From: an uncultured Rubrobacteraceae bacterium
GTDB taxonomy: Bacteria > Actinomycetota > Rubrobacteria > Rubrobacterales > Rubrobacteraceae
NCBI GenBank assembly: GCA_902805985.1
Contig: CADCUW010000045.1
Span: 1-8,278 of the forward strand
DNA length: 8,278 nucleotides
Reading direction: 5' to 3'
The notes under the pieces are model-generated. The model was not told the origin of the DNA, ran no database searches, and was given only the letters and a program-made list of their open reading frames with translations. Shown in pieces: positions 5,212 through 8,278 of this stretch (its first letter is position 1; the number at the start of each line of letters is the position of its first letter). The translations under genes were made by a program, and so were the position numbers.

Positions 5212-6005
5212 TGGCCTCTCCGGGGAGACACGAACGGGCCGTAGGAACCTCGGAGCGGGCCTACCGGGCGCTCCTGCGGGCCTACCCGCGCGAGCTTCGA
5301 GGCGAGTACGGCGAGGAGATGGTGCGCTGTTTTCGGGACCTGTGCCGGGAGGAATTGGAGGAGGACGGCGGCCTGGGGCTGGCGGCGCTGTGGGTCCGCA
5401 CCCTGCCGGAGTTGCTGTACACCGCGCTAAAGGAGAGGAGCACTACATTGGCCAGGAATGCATACCGGTCCATCGTCGGCGTTGCACTCGCGACAGTGTT
5501 CATATTGCTGATACCCTTGCTGGCGGAATGGCCTTGGACTATGGCCGATTTCGTCTTCGCCGGAGCCATGATCTTCGGCACCGGTATCACGTTCGTGCTG
5601 GTAGCGAGGCAGGTGGTCAGTACTGCGTACCGAGCCGCCGTCGGCATCGCGCTCGCGGCGGCATTCATCCTCGTCTGGTTGACTGGTGCCGTTGGCATCA
5701 TCGGGTCTGAGGACAACAACGCCAACTCGATGTATTTCGGGGTGCTCGCAATCGGGATCATCGGTGCCATCGTCGCGCGTTTCCGGCCACCTGGAATGGC
5801 CCGCGCGTTGTTCGCGACGGGCCTCGCTCAGGGGCTGGTCGCCGTGATCGCTCTGGTCTTCAGGTTGGGATCGGGGAGCCCGCCGGGAGTCTTGGAGACC
5901 TTGATCCTGAATGGATTCTTCGTCGGTCTGTTTGTCGGATCGGCCTGGCTGTTTCGGAATGCTGCGCGGGAGCAACCTCTCGCAAGCGCAGGGCAGGAAG
6001 GGTGA
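5211..6005 (+). CDS. PadR-linked multi-helix membrane protein with permease-prefix-like N-terminal domain
   Basis: This 264-residue protein has a cytoplasmic-looking N-terminal domain (about 14-78) with the pattern AYRALLRAYPRELRGEYGEE followed by MVRCFRDLCREELEE. It resembles the prefix region of ADOP-type permeases that are often found beside PadR genes. Six hydrophobic segments follow at about 85-105, 111-132, 141-163, 174-190, 196-217 and 228-248. AYRSIVGVALATVFIL (84-99) and AYRAAVGIALAAAFIL (139-154) are clear internal repeats. The signature VGIIGSEDNNANSMYFG (161-177) links the third and fourth helices. ATG at 5211 is preferred: it forms TGATG with the padR stop and has GGAGGGGG about five bases upstream. 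GTG at 5208 is the alternative. No ATP-binding or enzymatic motif is seen. Codons in the helix region are less GC-rich than in neighbours. A role as signal receptor or effector of the PadR partner is an inference. Confidence 0.8.
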   Translation: MASPGRHERAVGTSERAYRALLRAYPRELRGEYGEEMVRCFRDLCREELEEDGGLGLAALWVRTLPELLYTALKERSTTLARNAYRSIVGVALATVFILLIPLLAEWPWTMADFVFAGAMIFGTGITFVLVARQVVSTAYRAAVGIALAAAFILVWLTGAVGIIGSEDNNANSMYFGVLAIGIIGAIVARFRPPGMARALFATGLAQGLVAVIALVFRLGSGSPPGVLETLILNGFFVGLFVGSAWLFRNAAREQPLASAGQEG

Positions 6006-6092
6006 TTCGCATCTACGTCCAAGAGAATCGAGCATAGCTCCTGTCGCCCTGAGTGCGTGAACGCATCGTTTCCCGAACTCCGGTTACACGAT

Positions 6093-6104
6093 CCTGCATG
6101 CAGG
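6093..6104. repeat. 12-bp perfect palindrome
   Basis: CCTGCATGCAGG is fully self-complementary, about 90 bases past the membrane-protein stop. It has no loop, so it is better as a DNA-binding site than as an RNA hairpin. Neither a partner protein nor a second copy in the window was found. Confidence 0.4.
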
Positions 6105-6343
6105 GCGCCCTCCACAACTCGCGATCGCCTCTCTCGATGCTACGGACGACCGGACCGACCACGGTATCGACTCTTCCTCGAGCCGCTATTCGACGGCGAG
6201 GGCTGTGAGTACGAGGCAGACACATCCCTGCGAAGAAGGACATGTTCTCGAACCAGGTTGGCCGTCGCGTCATGCGGCAGGGCTAAATTGTTCTGGATGG
6301 AGAACGACGATAGCGTCAGGTTCCTGGAGGCTCCTGGAGCACG

Positions 6344-6384
6344 AGAGTGCCCCCGGTGAGTTGACCAGTTGACGGGGGCACTCT
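6344..6384. terminator. strong GC-rich hairpin, possible terminator
   Basis: AGAGTGCCCCCG (6344-6355) pairs perfectly with CGGGGGCACTCT (6373-6384) around a 17-base loop. This is the strongest stem in the window. The loop and stem edge contain AGTTGAC twice (6359-6365 and 6367-6373). There is no T-run on either strand, so a classic intrinsic terminator is not shown. A U-less terminator separating the padR operon from the ggt operon is the most likely role. A protein-binding or REP-like element is the alternative. Confidence 0.4.
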
Positions 6385-6592
6385 AGCCAGGCGCCTCGGC
6401 CGATTGCTCTCCTGCGAGAGGCAGGGCTGATTCCTCCAGTGGAGAGTTACAAGCGGGCGAATTACTGTCATCTGCCCTTTCTCCTCTATGCGGTTACGGG
6501 AATATTCGGTAGTGTCGGGTGAACGGAGTGGACGGCCGCATCTCGTTTAGACGCGGGCTCTGAGCATATCTGCGGGCGCGGAGAAGAAGATC

Positions 6593-6613
6593 ATGGATAA
6601 TAGCCAACTATGA
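6593..6613 (+). CDS. six-codon leader mini-ORF coupled to the GGT-like gene
   Basis: ATG at 6593 encodes MDNSQL and stops at TGA 6611-6613, overlapping the ATG of the downstream gene (6610-6612) as ATGA. A good ribosome site, GGAG within GGAGAAGAAG (6580-6589), is nine bases before the mini-ORF start. It is too far (over 20 bases) from the downstream ATG, which has no site of its own. The simplest reading is that ribosomes load here, finish the hexapeptide and restart on the enzyme gene. No repeated amino acid suggests attenuation. Very short frames arise by chance, so the claim depends on the spacing. Confidence 0.35.
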   Translation: MDNSQL

Positions 6614-8160
6614 ACGCCCCGGGCCCAGAGACCTCCTTCGCCGCCTCAGCCGGCACGCCCTATGCCGCGGATGCCGCCGCCGAGGTCTTCCGCGCCGGTG
6701 GGAACGCCGCCGACGCGGCCGTGGCCGCAGCCGCCGCCGTGAGCGTGACGGAGCCCCTGATGAGCTCCATCGGGGGTGGTGGGTTCGCCCTGGTGCGCAA
6801 ATCGGACGGGGCGGCTGAACTCGTGGACTACTACGACGTGATGCCGGGCAAGGGCCTTCCGAATTCGGCCTTTGGCGCGGGGGGAAGCCCGCAGTCGGTG
6901 ACGCTCAAGTACGGGGCCGGGGTCGAGTCCATAGTTGGCGGGGCCGCGGTCGCGGTGCCGGGCGCGCTGCGCGGCTGGGAGACGCTGTTGGCCCGGCATG
7001 GGAAGTTGGGGCTCCGGGAGGCGCTCGCGCCGGCCGTCAGGCTCGCGCGGGACGGGTTCAGGCTGTGCAGGACCTCGGGGCTATGGTTCTCCGTCGCCGA
7101 GGAGGTGCTCAGGCTCACCGACGAGACGCGGCGCCACTTCTACACGGGTGACCGGGTCTACCGGGAGGGCGAGGAGGTGCGCTTCCCCGAGCTCGCGGAT
7201 ACGCTTGAGGCCGTCGGAGAGGCAGGTGCTGACCTCCTCTACGAGGGGGATCTGGCACGCGCCATCGCCGCCTACATCCTCGAGATGGAAGGGATCCTCA
7301 CGGAGGCCGACCTCGCCGAGTACCGGCCCGTCATCAGGGAGCCGATGAGCGTGCGCTACGGGGCGGGGGAGATGTACACGAACGGGCCTCCCTCGGCCGG
7401 CGGCCCCACGCTCGCCCAGATGCTCAGGGTCGTCTCGGCCTACGACCTCGCGGCCATGCCGGACGATGAGTACGCCACGGTCATGGCCGGCGCCATGAGG
7501 CTCGCACTCGGGGACCGGGAGACGCAGTACCTCGACGGCACGCGTAACGACCGCGTGGCAGCCCGTCTGACGGGCGAGGAGTACGCGAAGTCGCAGCGCC
7601 GGCGCATCTTCGAGGGGTTCGGGTCGCCGCAGACGAGCCACCTCTCCTGCGTTGACGCCGAAGGGTTGGCGGTCTCGATCACGGCCAGCATGGGGTACGG
7701 CTCAGGGCTCGTGGTGCCTGGCACGGGGATACCGCTCAACAACAGCCTCGGCGAGCCGGAGCTCAACCCGAGGGGTTTCCACGCCCTGGCGCCGGGAGAG
7801 CGTCTCGTCTCCAGCATGAGCCCGACTGTCGTCTCCTCGGCTGAGGGTGGGATCGTGGCGCTCGGTTCCCCCGGAGCCTCGCGCATACCGACCGCCATCC
7901 TGCAGACGCTCGTTAACGTGCTCGACTTCGGGATGGGTGTCGAGGAGGCCGTCCTGGCGCCCCGGTTCCACGCCGAGGGTGACCTCTTCGCCTACGAGGA
8001 CGGGGCCAGGGTCGCCGACGTGGGACGCTTCGGGCGGGTGCTACCCTACGAGGAGGCCAACATGTACTTCGGCGGGGTCAACGCCGTGAGGCTGACGACA
8101 GAGGGAACGTTCGAGGCTGCGGCCGACCCGCGTCGCTCCGGAGGGGTCTCTTTTGCCTGA
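6610..8160 (+). CDS. gamma-glutamyltransferase-family Ntn amidohydrolase, substrate probably not a gamma-glutamyl compound
   Basis: This 516-residue protein covers the whole GGT fold. [16 protein letters not shown] (28-43) and [10 protein letters not shown] (53-62) mark the large subunit. TSHLSCVD (342-349) is the processing site, so cleavage before Thr342 would give subunits of about 341 and 175 residues. [15 protein letters not shown] (399-406) and [15 protein letters not shown] (418-432) follow, then the C-terminal APRFH (450-454) and ADPRRSGG. Family members hydrolyse or transfer amide-linked acyl groups using the freed threonine. Thr342 and a second hydroxyl (Ser360, in place of E. coli Thr409) are present, but several glutamyl-binding positions differ (Tyr75 for Arg114, Ser379 for Gln430, Glu382 for Asp433, Ala423 for Gly484). 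No signal peptide is visible, so it is probably cytoplasmic, unlike classical periplasmic GGT. A GGT relative with another amide substrate, like the oxamate amidohydrolase HpxW, is a reasonable model. It overlaps the arginase gene by eight bases. Confidence 0.88.
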   Translation: MNAPGPETSFAASAGTPYAADAAAEVFRAGGNAADAAVAAAAAVSVTEPLMSSIGGGGFALVRKSDGAAELVDYYDVMPGKGLPNSAFGAGGSPQSVTLKYGAGVESIVGGAAVAVPGALRGWETLLARHGKLGLREALAPAVRLARDGFRLCRTSGLWFSVAEEVLRLTDETRRHFYTGDRVYREGEEVRFPELADTLEAVGEAGADLLYEGDLARAIAAYILEMEGILTEADLAEYRPVIREPMSVRYGAGEMYTNGPPSAGGPTLAQMLRVVSAYDLAAMPDDEYATVMAGAMRLALGDRETQYLDGTRNDRVAARLTGEEYAKSQRRRIFEGFGSPQTSHLSCVDAEGLAVSITASMGYGSGLVVPGTGIPLNNSLGEPELNPRGFHALAPGERLVSSMSPTVVSSAEGGIVALGSPGASRIPTAILQTLVNVLDFGMGVEEAVLAPRFHAEGDLFAYEDGARVADVGRFGRVLPYEEANMYFGGVNAVRLTTEGTFEAAADPRRSGGVSFA

Positions 8161-8278
8161 GAAAGGACGCGCGCCCGTGGGTATCTTCGGGGTCCCGATG
8201 GACCTCGGCCAGGGCCGTCGTGGGGTGGACATGGGGCCGAGCGCCATCCGCTACGCGCGCATGGAGGCCGCCATCGAG
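8153..8278 (+). CDS. rocF: arginase, N-terminal part (cut by the window edge)
   Basis: Forty-two codons are visible, reading [20 protein letters not shown] and then [21 protein letters not shown]. The [23 protein letters not shown] stretch is the N-terminal signature of bacterial arginases, which hydrolyse arginine to ornithine and urea with a two-manganese centre. The metal ligands lie beyond the window. The start is taken as TTG 8153 because GGAGGGG (8140-8146) lies six bases upstream. The gene then overlaps the GGT-like gene by eight bases, implying coupled translation. GTG at 8177 with GAAAGGA upstream is a possible alternative and would begin [11 protein letters not shown]. Other ureohydrolases (agmatinase, formimidoylglutamase) have different N-terminal sequences, so arginase is favoured. 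Confidence 0.88.
   Translation, partial: MPEKGRAPVGIFGVPMDLGQGRRGVDMGPSAIRYARMEAAIE

Larger units (their letters stand above)
6006..6609. other. gene-free region between the membrane protein and the GGT-like operon
   Basis: No convincing gene was found in these roughly 600 bases. The open frames present (for example plus 6057-6359 and minus 6013-6273) lack ribosome sites and protein-like composition. The stretch is richer in AT than the genes. It holds several symmetric elements: TGCGT-GA-ACGCA (6054-6065), CCTGCATGCAGG (6093-6104), GCTCC-T-GGAGC (6330-6340), the 12-bp hairpin at 6344-6384 and CTCTC/GAGAG (6407-6420). The ggt operon promoter must lie in the 3' part, but no good sigma-70 pair was found there. 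Confidence 0.5.

Noticed and set aside
6121..6128. GCGATCGC, the HIP1 octamer of cyanobacteria.
   Set aside because: It is a single copy in a GC-rich sequence, expected by chance, and nothing else points to a cyanobacterium.
6232..6262. A GGTTCGAGAAC stretch on the minus strand resembling a tRNA T-loop.
   Set aside because: The flanking bases do not form a T-stem and no acceptor or anticodon arm can be built around it.

Overview
The window comes from a GC-rich bacterium. GTG and TTG starts, strong GGAGG-type ribosome sites and the gene set fit a deep-branching actinobacterium such as Rubrobacter. That placement is an inference from composition and protein style, not a database match.

Layout, left to right. 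(1) The 3' end of a glycoside hydrolase family 15 gene, then a 5' fragment of a nucleoside 2-deoxyribosyltransferase gene that is both frameshifted and cut off. The fragment ends in a stop shared with the next gene. (2) A divergent pair: an LctP-family (lactate/glycolate-type) permease on the minus strand and an XRE-cupin regulator on the plus strand. They are separated by a 44-base spacer that holds an inverted repeat. (3) A minus-strand double zinc-ribbon protein of unknown function. (4) A minus-strand nicotinate phosphoribosyltransferase of the archaeal/Thermoplasma type, without the family's zinc knuckle. (5) About 600 bases without a gene, containing a dense row of stem-loops followed by a near-consensus sigma-70 promoter. 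(6) The two-gene operon driven by that promoter: a PadR-family repressor and, overlapping it by one base, a membrane protein with an N-terminal permease-prefix-like domain and three repeated two-helix units. (7) Another roughly 600 bases without a gene, richer in AT, with palindromes and one 12-bp GC-rich hairpin. (8) A plus-strand operon: a six-codon mini-ORF whose stop overlaps the start of a gamma-glutamyltransferase-family Ntn amidohydrolase, which in turn overlaps the start of an arginase that runs off the window.

Functional themes are carbon uptake (permease plus its likely regulator), NAD salvage, a PadR-linked membrane module and nitrogen release from amides and arginine. The most unusual points are: the GGT-like enzyme, which keeps the catalytic residues but has lost most residues that recognise a gamma-glutamyl group; the mini-ORF that seems to supply its translation start; the stem-loop cluster upstream of padR; and the internally repeated membrane protein. 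No mobile element, CRISPR array, tRNA or rRNA was seen.
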